Below, piece after piece: positions 44,237 to 54,107 of a stretch of DNA of 64,000 nucleotides (the stretch's first letter is position 1; every line of letters starts with the position of its first letter). A model generated the notes under the pieces. It saw only the letters and a program-made list of their open reading frames with translations, searched no databases and was not told the DNA's origin. A program made the translations under genes and the position numbers. The stretch covers positions 138,047,745 to 138,111,744 of the forward strand of contig JAOWCC010001589.1 of assembly GCA_030867875.1 (NCBI GenBank), read 5' to 3'. This DNA comes from Actinernus sp. WN-2022. Its lineage: Eukaryota; Cnidaria; Anthozoa; Actiniaria; Actinernidae.

Positions 44237-44330
44237 AATTCTTTGGCACACGTTATTTACATTAAGTGATATCTCGCTATCTAAGAAGCCTTGGCCTAAT
44301 CTCAATCAAATGGAATAACACCCCGGGGGG
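43559..44330. repeat. Nested duplication A-B'-A'
   Basis: Segment A (about 150 bp, 43559-43708, AAGTCAAGTCAAGTTCCCCT to GGAATAACACC) is repeated as A' at about 44174-44323. Between them lies B' (43716-44175), a near-identical copy of 41466-41925. The A/B' junction reads AATAACACCCCGGGGTGTTAT, itself palindromic. An insertion of B' with duplication of A, or an assembly artefact that merges alleles, would both give this pattern. Confidence 0.85.
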
Positions 44331-44899
44331 GGGGGGGGGGGGGTACTGACATGAAAAATTGGTATGTATGTGAGGCCAAGAGGCTCAAACCCTGACCCTG
44401 TTTGACCCAATCCGAGCTCCAAAACCCTGATTGCCCCCTTTTTGAAAAAAAAACCTGATTGCCCCTTCTTTAAATTGTTTTCAAAACACGGTCGGATATA
44501 TATCCTGGCCGGTATACCGCGTACCGGGATTTCATGCAAAATACGGAACATTTCAAGTCGGGACGTGGCATTGGGTAAACAAATCAGCAGATGAAGTACA
44601 TAGATAAAATTAGCGGCGTCACGATGTATGGGAACCTCAGTGCTTGCATGTGGGCAGGCGATCAAAATGCGGCAACAGAAGGTCTTTTTTTTGACATAGT
44701 AGCTAAAAAAAATTAACTGCCTAACAAATACTGAACCCCGACCCTGACTGCACCCAAATTATACTCAAATCCTGACCCTGATCTGCCCAAATCAGGTCAA
44801 AACCATGACCCTACCTGCCCAAACTGAGCTCAAAACCCTGACCCACCCGGGCGGCACATACATAATACGTCACAAACAGGAGTACCCCCCCCCCCCGGG
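44322..44899. mobile_element. 578-bp MITE with 8-bp target duplication (hAT-like)
   Basis: The element begins CCCGGGGG...TACTG and ends inverted as AGTACCCC...CCGGG. It is flanked on both sides by AATAACAC (44314-44321 and 44900-44907), an 8-bp target-site duplication typical of hAT transposons. The interior has ACCCTGACCC-type repeats and no transposase. The same G-run plus TACTC motif occurs at 50733 and 58537. It inserted so close to the PAN exon that its right duplication ends five bases from that exon's GT donor. Confidence 0.75.
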
Positions 44900-44912
44900 A
44901 ATAACACAATAC

Positions 44913-45154
44913 CTCGATTGCACGGTAAACGCACTCATTGCAATCCACAAGAGCACTTGGATGCACTTCGTCGTTAGAAGAACTCAGCTCGCATTTCAGT
45001 GAATCACGTTTGAAGTTGCACGACGTGCACTCAGGTTCGAGGTAGCACTGAATCTCGCAGACGCCTGGGTCGTTAACAGTGAGGGTCTTGATGACGTGAC
45101 CAGTGAATTCCTTGTTTGGGACTGGAGACTTCCAATTCACTGTGCGACACAAGT
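44913..45154 (-). CDS. Exon: PAN/Apple domain (PAN-EGF-LamG gene)
   Basis: On the minus strand an acceptor (ATCATTTAAG) and a donor (ATCGAG|GTATTG) bound 242 bp: two bases completing a phase-1 codon, then 80 codons. The protein begins LCRTVNW, with FTGHVIKTLTV, then VCEIQCYLEPECTSCNF and KCELSSSNDEVHP, and ends CVYRAIE. Cysteines are at 2, 32, 36, 42, 45, 54, 71 and 74. The C-x3-C-x5-C-x-(S)-x-N-F run followed by C-E-L is the PAN/Apple signature. PAN modules bind proteins or sugars outside the cell. The incoming phase 1 fits the signal-peptide exon at 50611-50536, and the outgoing phase 0 fits the EGF exon. A MITE lies immediately past the donor. Confidence 0.8.
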
Positions 45155-46180
45155 CTTAAATGATAATAAATTAATGGTATGACGTCACTGACACTGGGAA
45201 ATAATATGAATGATGAAATGATAAAATAAAATTTTAAAAATCCCTTTTTCCCCTTTAATGTGGCTGACTTCCCACCAACAATGCTATTTGATAAAACTCA
45301 TGTTTCCCATGAAATTTCGATTCCCATCATGATAATAAAAACATGAGTAGTTTTCGCTATGCTGGTCTTGATATATTCAATTAAACTGTATAAACAACAT
45401 AGCGTAAATATCATAGTCATTTTAATCCAAGTAAGAATTTCATTTGAGCAGTAATACCAAATAGCCTATTCTTCCTTTTTGCGAAGCAACTCGTGACAAA
45501 GTAAAATTATGCGGCGTCTCACGCTTTGCAATAAGTCGAGGCATATTTATATCTGTATGGGCTGAGGTAATAAACACTAATGAATGTTCATCAAATGCTG
45601 ATACGGGGATGGGCTCTCCTTAACGGATTATTCTCTCAAATTCTCACATTCGAGAATGCCGGAGAAGAATCTAATTTCACAGTAGCACAACTGCCCACTT
45701 TAGAAACGAGTTGGGGGGAGTAGGGCAAGTTTGGTTACGCAAAGGTGCTTGGGATCGTTACTGGGGACACCCTAATTGCAGAATACAAAGAAACACAGCA
45801 AATATCGAAATAGAGGTAATCTGCTAACTCTGTTGCCATCCAATTCAGATCATGTGATGTAAACACACATTACTCTGGAGAATTGACTCTTTGAAAATTA
45901 ATTTTATTCAGAGGCATGACTGCATTATGATTAGAATGAAAAAAGAATAATTCCCCAGAGTAGCATCTGTTTACATCACATGACCTGAATTGGGTGGCAA
46001 CAGCATTAGCCGATTACTTCTATTAATACTACACATCAGACGTGTGAGTTTACATGTAATAATGATATGTTATATATAATAATGTAGAATAGAACTATGT
46101 AAATAATAACTTGATAAATAAATGTATTGTAATGTAAAATATAATAATAATTGCCACAAATATTCTGCTAATAATTGTTG
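45155..46180. other. Intron DNA with inverted repeat family
   Basis: 45815-45915 (TAACTCTGTTGCCATCCAAT to TCTGGAGAATTG) and 45935-46020 are inverted relatives, and two more members lie at about 46785-46900 (minus) and 47120-47215 (plus). AT-rich 3' sequence of the LINE relic above fills about 46040-46180. No coding sequence. Confidence 0.55.
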
Positions 46181-46849
46181 TTATATTAATTGAAAAAGAC
46201 ATATGTTAAAAAACGATCTTTTAAATCTTTCAGTCCTGACTTTGGGAAGAATAAACCGGTGCCCGCGCTCTCGAAGGATTCTCCCTCTCTTAGGTGGCAG
46301 GAGCTCATACAGGGCATGCTTAGGATCATTAAAGATTCTTTTCCACATCTTAGTGTCAAATATAGCCAAACCGAAACACCTATCAATACGTTCAAGTTAT
46401 TTGCTCTGATAGGCAGAGCCCCATACTTCAATACCATATAAACATAAGGACATTATAAGAGAGTCAAATAGTTTGGTCAGTTGGTCCACAGAGTACCCAT
46501 AATATTTACAAACTCTAAGAATGTACAGTCGGCTGTTAGCTTTACATAGTAGGTTATCTATATGGAGGTCCCAGTTACAGGGGTTGTCTTGAAATGTTAC
46601 TCCAAGTAATTTCAACCAACTTTTCCTTTCAATCCCTGTTACGGGTGCCGGAAGAAGTTTGGGAGACTTTCCTCGTACGACCATCTCCCAGGTCTTATAG
46701 AGATTAAGAGTCGTACGATTATTGGACGACCAGTTCTCAATGTTATTAACTTCTGCAGCAGAGGAGTCGTGGTTCTTTGTATCTGGCACCGTAAGGTATG
46801 ACTGCATTATGATTAGAATAAAAAAGGAACAAGTCCCCAGCCGTAGCAT
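46181..46849 (-). pseudogene. Non-LTR retrotransposon ORF2 C-terminal relic
   Basis: Minus-strand frames: from about 46720, LYKTWEMVVRGKS, then GIERKSWLKLLGVTFQ, NWDLHIDNLLCKANSRLYIL, RVCKYYGYSVDQLTKLFDSL and LYGIEVWGSAYQSK. After one frameshift near 46400-46370 come a C-terminal helix region ALYELLPPKRGR and FKRSFFN, then a stop. This is the thumb and tail of a LINE ORF2 of a lineage distinct from the others here; RT palm absent. Its upstream flank (46790-46900) is a member of the local inverted-repeat family. Confidence 0.75.
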
Positions 46850-47215
46850 CTGTTTACGTCAAATGATCTGAATTGGGTGGCAACAGAGTTAGCCGTTCCC
46901 TCTAACTGTTCCCAGTAACGATCCCAAGCACCTTTGCGAAACCGAACTCGCCCCATTCCCCTACTCGTTCCTAAAGTGGACAATACTGAGGCCCACTGCA
47001 TAAATGGCGTTCAATTTGAATAACCATTGTTTAGGAATCTTTAGTAACATTCGTGTGAAAACGGCTTTGTGTGACAACGTGAACATGAGGCTAAAATGGA
47101 CATGCAATAAGGGAATCGACTAACTCTGTTGCTACCCAGTTCAGATCATGTCACGTAAACAGATGCTACCCTGGGGAATTGTTCTTTTTTCATTATAATC
47201 ATAATAAAGAGATTA
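46850..47215. other. Copies of a local inverted-repeat family
   Basis: 46850-46985 and 47105-47215 are opposed copies of a segment containing AACTCTGTTGC(C/T)ACCCA and CATCTGTTTACGT, also found at 45.7-46.0 kb. Likely a small non-autonomous element and its fragments. No gene. Confidence 0.55.
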
Positions 47216-47220
47216 TCTCC

Positions 47221-47419
47221 TTCTCCCAAATGCATGTATTCTCTCCTTCTCTCAAATGCATGTATCCTCTCCTTCTCTCAAATGCATGTATCCTCTCCTT
47301 CTCTCAAATGCATGTATTCTCTCCTCTCAAATGTATGTATCCTCTCCTTCTCTCAAATGCATGTATTCTCTCCTTCTCTCAAATGCATGTATTCTCTCCT
47401 TCTCTCAATGCATGTATTC
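47221..47419. repeat. 24-bp minisatellite x8
   Basis: The unit AAATGCATGTAT(T/C)CTCTCCTTCTCTC repeats eight times with one short and one substituted copy. The overlapping open frames reading SQMHVFSPSLK or similar are repeat artefacts. Confidence 0.93.
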
Positions 47420-47676
47420 GTAAACGTGACCTTAGTGTTTTATTAGACAACGGATGTAATGGTTGTTCCTCTGCAATACTGGAATTAATTTATCGATTCA
47501 TAATGTATTTCATGTTATAATTGATTAACTATTGAATGACATTTTTAAGGTACAATATTTGATATATTTTATATATCTTAGCATAGGTGTCCCCTATTAG
47601 TAGAGGGTTTTCCCTCGGCTATTGAAATTTTGACACGGAAATAAATTATTATTATTATTATTATATATTATAAAAC
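47420..47676. other. AT-rich spacer with (ATT)n
   Basis: Contains an (ATT)n microsatellite at about 47645-47665 and otherwise nothing recognised. Confidence 0.5.
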
Positions 47677-47831
47677 ATAAAAGATGGTTCTCCTTGTTCT
47701 ATAACAAAATAATGCACTTTCGAGGTCTTGAAAAGCTGCTAAATGCACTCGCGTTTCGCTCGTGTATCCGCAGTTTTTCAAGACCTCGAGCGTGCATTAT
47801 TTTGTTATAAAACAAGGAGAACATCTTTTAT
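47677..47831. repeat. Palindromic element 1
   Basis: Arms of about 60 bp (AAAAGATG-TTCTCCTTGTT to GAGGTCTTGAAAA, and the inverse) around a loop of about 36 bp. No coding sequence; MITE/foldback type. Confidence 0.85.
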
Positions 47832-47837
47832 TTAATC

Positions 47838-48013
47838 AATAGACCACACATTTCAATGTGTTTACTGGCGAAATAAAGCACGCGGGATATTGGGAGAACA
47901 CAAGAAATGCATGAAAATCGCAAGCCGAAGGCGCGTTCAAGCATTTCAAGTGTTCTCCCAATATCCCGCGTGTTTTATTTCGCCAGTAAACACATTGAAA
48001 TGTGTGGTCTATT
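47838..48013. repeat. Palindromic element 2
   Basis: Arms of about 64 bp (AATAGACCACACATTTCAAT to ATTGGGAGAACAC, and the inverse at 47950-48013), almost perfect, with a 47-bp loop. It starts six bases after palindromic element 1. Confidence 0.88.
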
Positions 48014-48642
48014 GCTTTTATGATATAACTACGACACAACGCAGGCAGGCGTGCCGATTTCTGTGTTTACCGTCACAATATATCAGATTTTGAGTCTATA
48101 AGCCAATCAGAGCGCTCGTACTATCTGGGTTATATTATAATTGTTAAATGTGTTACAAAAAATCTCAGCAACGATCGCCCAAAAATTTCCCTCTGAAAAT
48201 TAAAGTGCGAATCTTTATACATACATACATACATACATACATACATACATACATACATACATACATACATAGTTTATTCAAGGTACAAGACAAAAGTATT
48301 CACAAATACGGATACGGATTCAAAATCAACAATGATCTATGAACTAATTAATTACGTAGAACTGATACTGAAAAAAGAAAAGAAACACCCTTAAAGTGCA
48401 TATGAGCCCTAGCCAGTTATCTTTGATATCATTTGTACATGAAGTGGATAGTCCAACGGTAGAATATTTCTTGATTTGGGTGTTGCGTCTTCGAGATATA
48501 AAGGTTTATATTTCCAATATGCTAATGATGTGATGTCATCACCGACATTTGCTGAATATCTTTGTGCTTGTGAATTAAGCTATTTTCTAATTTAGAATTT
48601 TTGGGGGGTAAAATCACTTTGATAAGCTTCAAGAGGTTAACC
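48014..48642. other. Unassigned DNA with (ATAC)n
   Basis: A (ATAC)n microsatellite lies at about 48217-48272. The rest is AT-rich with no recognised gene. It probably includes LINE 3' untranslated DNA belonging to the minus-strand fragment at 48.8 kb. Confidence 0.45.
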
Positions 48643-48787
48643 CTATGAACGATTCCCTAACCGAAAATTAAATCACTGACAAAAAACAAGCATGGTACGT
48701 AAAACAATAATACAAGGCTAAATAGAGAATATATATAATATATCCTATAGTTAAAATATTAAGTGCTGACAAAGGCTAAAGTGTCTG

Positions 48788-49060
48788 TTAAGTATTCAAA
48801 AAAGATTTAAGTCTTGCCCTAAAAAGTTTGTAACTTCCTGCTTCAACTATTGTGCCAGGTAAGTTATTCCACTCGCTGATAGTTCTAACAAAAAAATGAG
48901 TATTTGTAACAGTTGCATTTTGCAGATTTAACGCGTTGCTTATAGCTGTGGTTTGCTCAAGTGCCGGTTGGTGCCCGTTCAAAAAAGTCTGCAAAAAATC
49001 TAGTTTGTTGATATAAAAGACTGTCTTGTAGCATTCAATTATAGAGAAATATAGATGATG
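48788..49060 (-). pseudogene. Non-LTR retrotransposon ORF2 C-terminal fragment (copy A)
   Basis: On the minus strand a frame reads NKLDFLQTFLNGHQPALEQT, ATVTNTHFFVRTISEWNNLP and FRARLKSFLNT before a stop. This is a LINE ORF2 end (R-T-I-x-x-W-N-x-L-P, then a terminal F-x-x-x-L helix). The homologous fragment in copy B (56418-56680) is frameshifted. No RT core. Confidence 0.65.
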
Positions 49061-49231
49061 TATATATTATGATGCCAATTCGGCGGTCACAATAGGTCAC
49101 AATACCCGAGAGCCACCTGGAACGCAAAGAAAGTGATAGTTATTTTGACCGCGCGAAAATGGAAACGGGAGACTGGTACGAGAGAGGGGAAGAAGGGCCT
49201 GCAGCCATTCCTTACAGGAAATATTGATTGG

Positions 49232-49311
49232 TCAATTAGCTGTCATCGCGTCGGTGTTACGAAATGTTGCTCGTTCGATCCTATACTTCCGTTGCACTGT
49301 ACGGCACAAGT
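49232..49311 (-). pseudogene. Decayed PAN-like exon (copy A)
   Basis: On the minus strand an acceptor TTTTTTAAG precedes AC-TTG-TGC-CGT-ACA-GTG, matching the first bases of the PAN exon at 45154 (L-C-R-T-V). The intron upstream is also similar (ATGACGTCAC shared). After about ten codons the similarity fades, and a stop follows 25 codons in. It has the right phase to join the signal-peptide exon at 50536, which would yield a secreted peptide of about 51 residues. I judge it a truncated exon, but note that the stop position and phase are the same in copy B (56937-57016). Confidence 0.5.
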
Positions 49312-50193
49312 CTTAAAAAAAATAAAAAATAAGTAACGATATGACGTCACGGATAGAAACGTTACATTTTGTGCTCTGTTTCTTTCAAAAATTGAAACAA
49401 AATTGGGCCGAATACTGAAATCGTGTACAATCATCATTTACTAACCAATATTATTTTGCATAATTTAGAATATTTTACTTCAGTTGCGAGATCATTCATA
49501 TGACGCAGAGGTATAGATTCCTTTTCAATAGTTCAGTGTTAAATTGGGCCTTATAAGACTGTTCCTTAGAACCCCGAAAATAACTAAGCTAAAGCCTGGA
49601 CGGGCGTACCTCAGGACGCACTCACAGGAGCTTTCATATGTTATGTCATACCTTCGTGAGCGAACGTTTGGACTATTTTCATGGAATGCCATAATGAATT
49701 CAACAAAACTGAAAAGAAACGGTTCCTTCTTTAATTGGTTTTAAAAAAATCGTATTTGTCACCCAGGAAACTGAATTTGTTAATAATGAAACTTAATGTT
49801 GTTATATATATATAATGTTTATCAACTAAGAAGAATTGTGAAGGGAGTCAAACCGTTTTATCGTTCTGTGAGAATACCGAAAAACAACCGTCTTTTATAT
49901 TGTTATTGTAGGTCATGTACACAAAAAGTTCATTTCTTTCCTTTAGAGCAGAAGTGCTTTAAAGTCCGGTTTCCACGAAAGCATTTTGGCCACGTCACTC
50001 TTAAATTCGGGTACGGTACAATTTTAGGCACCTTGTTTTTGTCGTGTAAATGGATGTTCCGTGTACGCATTCCTGAAACTCTAGGGTTCTGAGACCTTGT
50101 GAAAAGGTCGTCTCCGCCCGCCTGTTTGGAGTGGCCGGCCTAAGATTCTTCATTTTACTGAATGTTGCTATTTTCCAGCAACCGGCTATTTAC

Positions 50194-50299
50194 TAGCCTG
50201 CTATAGCAGACGTAGTTTTTCACCCTCATAAATTCGAAGAAATAAATACTCTTTTCGATTTTTTTTAGAATGAAAAACTACGTCTGCTGTAGCAGGCTA
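50194..50299. repeat. Palindrome (copy A)
   Basis: TAGCCTGCTATAGCAGACGT-AGTTTTTCA at 50194-50222 is inverted at 50271-50299 with one mismatch, around a 48-bp loop. It recurs at about 57998-58101 in copy B. Confidence 0.85.
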
Positions 50300-50535
50300 G
50301 CTGTTTACTGAAACTGTATGTTCGCCATGGAATTTCGTTTCCTATCACTGCTATGCAAGTCGAAAAGCTGCATCACTGCACGTGCATTAAGATAGCAACC
50401 ACATTTTAGAACTTGATATGTAAGATATAATTAATCGATAAAGCTGAACATTCGCATGATGATGAGTGATTCTGGTACTCTTAGGACAAATGCAGCGGGT
50501 AAATGTTTAAATAAAATAAAAAAACATTCCCATAC

Positions 50536-50611
50536 CTTCTTCGTCGGCGAAAGTTAACTTGAAACCAGAAGCTATTTGAGCAAGGATGAGGAAAAATTGA
50601 AGGACAAACAT
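50536..50611 (-). CDS. Exon: signal peptide (first coding exon, copy A)
   Basis: On the minus strand ATG at 50611 opens 25 codons ending at a donor GAAGAAG|GTATGG. The protein MFVLQFFLILAQIASGFKLT is a textbook signal peptide (short n-region, hydrophobic core, A-S-G cleavage region), followed by an acidic F-A-D-E-E. The exon ends in phase 1, which fits the PAN exon at 45154 (G plus AC makes the aspartate before L-C-R-T-V). It is too short to appear as a long open frame. A nearly identical exon at 58411-58336 supports it as a real exon duplicated with its surroundings. Assignment to the PAN-EGF-LamG gene is by phase and order. Confidence 0.75.
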
Positions 50612-51139
50612 TGTTGAACAGCTGAAATAACAGGATGGTAAACGTCCTATAAAGTTAACAGCTAGTCATACTTCTTCTGTCTTTAATTATTTATATAGAA
50701 ATGGTAACTCAACTTCATGTGGCGTAAACCCCCGGGGGGGGGGGGGAGTGGTACTCGTATGTTATATGGGTAGGTATGGGCGGTCACGAGGTTGAGAACC
50801 GGAGCCGGCCAGTTTACGAGAAAAGATAGCTGCGAACTCGGATTTACGAATTATCTCCCTGTCTGATTATTCTGAGTCGTCTATAACCCGGAATTCGACA
50901 TATCTTTTTACGAAAAGTACGGACCCGGAAATCGGAATTAACTTCGAACCCCGATCCAGTACCGGACGTCATCGACTGTATGACGTGTTTGTTTATGCCG
51001 TATGTGCTACAAGACGTAGACGCTGAAGTCTTATTGCTGCCAGCTGGCTTTAAAAAGTATTTCCTCACGTGCAGACTATCTCTGAAAAGCAATTCTAGGA
51101 AAGGAGACATACTGACTGATAACAATATCTGACTCATAT

Positions 51140-51295
51140 TTCACCTGTTCTTCAGCGTCTCCACTGGCTACCCGTAGATATTACTTCTTACATATAAAGC
51201 TCTAAATAATCTGGCTTCTACCTACATTCGTAATATTAAGGCGCTATATAAACTGAATGTAGAATTATTATTATATTACTTAAAGGCGAACGGAC
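51140..51295 (+). pseudogene. LINE ORF2 tail with internal deletion (copy A)
   Basis: Frames match L-Q-R-L-H-W-L-P-V, then ILLL-FKALNNLA and TYIRN, a LINE C-terminal segment. It jumps straight to GGCGCTATATAAACTGAATG, the 3' end. Copy B keeps the intervening 290 bp or so (59050-59345), so this copy lost it. Confidence 0.6.
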
Positions 51296-51672
51296 TGAGG
51301 TTTTCTGCAGAGAATTAAGGATCCATGCAACAGAAAAGCTGTGGGCAACCGTGTTAAGACACCAAAATATACCGTTCATTAATTAATTATCTCATGCAAA
51401 TCTATTAGCGATTGTCTTTAAAATACTTCCAATAGTGTCTACTCAATGTTGTCAACGTTGTCAAGCGTGGGTCGTTTTCGCTAAGGACTGGTCATTAATT
51501 TTTGATGACCTCTTCTCCCAATTCCCCCTCTAGCTCACTATCGCTCCACTCATCCACCTCTAACTTGCTGCATGAAAATTGGTGAACCTCCACCCCTTTG
51601 CAACATCCCTCTCCCCTCTAATTAATGACTGGACCCCAATCTGGTATTGATCTACTCAGTACTAGTAGTATA

Positions 51673-51800
51673 GGTAATCAAATGGGGGCGAGTGAAATTA
51701 GGGATAAATTTCACGCGTGCTTGTCAAAACTGATCGAAGTAGATTTTGACAAACACAAGTGAAATTTATCCCTAATTTCACGAGTCCCTATTTGATTACC
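51673..51800. repeat. Palindrome (copy A)
   Basis: GGTAATCAAATGGGGGCGAG-TGAAATTAGGGATAAATTTCAC is inverted with few mismatches at 51759-51800. Recurs at 59793-59916 in copy B. Confidence 0.85.
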
Positions 51801-52230
51801 ATTAATATTATGGAATGCAAATTACGATCCAGAAAAACATTATTTTAAGCGCGCGTAGGCGGCGTTTGAAATTTCACATGTAAAATTACAAATTACGCGT
51901 GAAATTTCAAGTTGAAATTAGGGTTAAAAGGAAAAAGTTTAAAACGGATAGAATATATGCTATTATAGTGCTACGAATTAAATTAAATAACGTTTCCTTG
52001 ACACATGGCCTAGTCTTTTGGCGTTATAACGATTTGAACTTATGTAAAGATCTACTGACCTAGTTAATATGACACAATTAGAAATTTCTTTGTTCAATAG
52101 ATACATCATCTAACTTGCAAGTTTGTCCATATTTAAATATACGCCTCGATACAATTATGCATGTCTAGTTATCAAACTATCGTTTCTACATTCCCTCTTC
52201 ATATAAATAGCCATTTAATGTCTCTTACAG

Positions 52231-53494
52231 GCACTTCCAGAAGTTCCCAGACTTTGGGTTCCAGCGGGTAAATCAGTGCCCTGATTGTTCCTACCCTAAC
52301 GATGTTTCATTTTCTTTTTGCCAACAATGTGGAAAACCCTTCTTCTCTGCCTACTGAAAGATAAGTCTGGACATCCGTGCCATTAACCAGAGGCTTGACT
52401 CACTCAATGCAGTAAAGCAGAACAAGGCTTATCATAAACAGAAATCAAGCCTCCTAAGAGAATTTGAGCGTTTCCTACACTCCCTACCCTTAGCAAAGAC
52501 CCTCATGTCTGCATGTTAAATTCCTCGTATGGAAAGATCACAAAGGAGGGAGAACGAGAGTGCACAACCCCATATGCAAACACTTTGGAATGTCGAGTAA
52601 CGTTGTTTGTTCATGCCCCAGCAGATTAGCCGCTGGCACAGTAGATAACTTGATCGGCAAACTCAGGTCGATATTTGTAGAGGCGGGGAGAGGAGATTGG
52701 AACGATTTGCTTAGCATGGGGAATCCAGCAGCTCACCATTCAGTTAAACAGTACCTCTCCCAAGTACGCGAAGAACAAGCGAAGGCCCGTGTATGCCCCA
52801 AACAAGCTATTCCAATGTTCTTCGATAAAATGTCCAAGCTTTGCCTACTCCTCAGGAACTTAGTTTTGTCTAGACTTTTATGCAGGAGATCGAGGCACCG
52901 ACTTAGGAAGGATATTCACCAAGGAAATCATGATGCTTCCAGAGGGAGAGGGGTTTTTGTTCCGTCACACTTTCGGAAAAAACGCTCAGAGGAGGAGGAA
53001 AAACTAACGCATTCAAGATTAAAAAATGCCAGATTTGCAATGTTTGCCCTGTAGCCACCTAAACCTTTACATTAAGTTATGCGACCTTATGGCAGTTAAC
53101 CTTCGGGACGGCTGTTTTGGTACTTAACAGCAAAAACGAAGTCTCTCAAGACCCATTCATTGGCAGTGCTGTGGCAAATAGATTATCACTCCACTTACGC
53201 GCGGCGGGTATTTATGAGGGCGAAACAATGCACAGCTTCAGAAGTGGTTAATCAATCATGTTGGTACTACTTGGCGTATCTCCAGAAGACGTGGCCACAT
53301 ATGTTAGCTGGCAATCTCTAATAACAGCAAGGTATTACACGCAAACTAGCAAGATCATGAAGTCAGGGGTCGTGGCTTCTACACAAGCATGCAGCACAGC
53401 ATCAATTGCAGGGGAAATTCCTGCTGCCGTAGCAGTCACCCAAGCCTTCAGGGCTAACAATGAAATAAAAAGCTTACCACTTGCCTTTCCTTAG
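52231..53494 (+). pseudogene. Zinc-ribbon + tyrosine recombinase pseudogene
   Basis: Pieces in order on the plus strand: a zinc ribbon (CPDCSYPNDVSFSFCQQCG, 52276-52335); a helical linker (IRAINQRLDSLNAV); FLVWKDHKGGRTRVHN and a cysteine pair in VVCSCPSRLAAGT; the core-binding region DNLIGKLRSIFVEAGRGDWN with KQYLSQVREEQAKA and FFDKM (to 53054); and, after a frame break, the catalytic end with EGETMHSFRSG (H-x-x-R box, about 53213-53250). A stop follows, then MLVLLGVSPEDVATYVSWQS and ARYYTQTSKIM with the likely nucleophilic tyrosine. It has at least three stops or shifts, so it is dead. The family resembles tyrosine-recombinase mobile elements (Crypton/DIRS-related) known to be common in cnidarians. 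Which one is uncertain. A splice-acceptor-like TGTCTCTTACAG precedes it. Confidence 0.65.
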
Positions 53495-54107
53495 GGTATA
53501 ACAGTTTATTTATATTTATTTCGGTTATTATGTTTTGTTTTGGTTTGTCTTTACTTTTCTGAGTTTTGGGAATAGTGAGAGATTGCCGGCTTTATCGTTT
53601 AGTTTTTAGCTCCTCTCAGTATTTTCATTGGTGAAAATGCCTCGAAATTCATCCGTGCGTATATTACGTAACTGTTTACGCAAGCGGCTATTTGGTAGGT
53701 ACGTGTTACATCATCACGTGGAACTTGCGCTTATTTAACGGCGTACTTTCCCAGATCCGTGGCAGTTTGAAAAAGATACGCAAACCGGTAAGTTTGGCGT
53801 AATTTTCGACCCACCCTCCTCCCCTTCGGCGACGCATTCTTACTAATTTTTGTGTAGCTTAAAGTTTGCATAATTTCACGGTAATATATTAATCACCTTG
53901 TCGGCTTTGTTCCAGAATCGGTAATGCATTTTACACTTACACCTACTTATTTAAGCAAAATAAGCAAAATATAATCACCCATAAATTAGTAAGAATTCAG
54001 TTCGCGGGCATGCGGACTCAGCCGCTCACCGCCTCGGTCATATCCTTTCTCCCATAACTTTAACACGCGAGGAGAATGAGAGGCATTGTCCTACCAATGA
54101 AAATGGT
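53495..54107. other. Unassigned, possible promoter-proximal DNA
   Basis: GC-richer DNA with a strong donor-like AAACCG|GTAAGT at about 53785-53795, preceded by TTATTTAACGGCG. It could be a first exon and intron start on the plus strand, but no coding sequence supports it. Confidence 0.3.

Larger units (their letters stand above)
48643..51985. repeat. Segmental duplication, copy A
   Basis: This 3.3-kb block recurs in direct orientation at 54108-54170 plus 56400-60100 (copy B). Shared landmarks in order: LINE tail (48.8 kb), GGTCACAATA repeat (49.09 kb), decayed PAN-like exon (49.3 kb), palindrome (50.2 kb), signal-peptide exon (50.6 kb), G-run element (50.73 kb), LINE tail (51.15 kb) and palindrome (51.7 kb). 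Differences are scattered substitutions, small indels and three larger length changes. Confidence 0.92.

Noticed and set aside
47179..47520. 113-codon frame with repeated SQMHVFSPSLK
   Set aside because: Product of the 24-bp minisatellite, whose period is a multiple of three.
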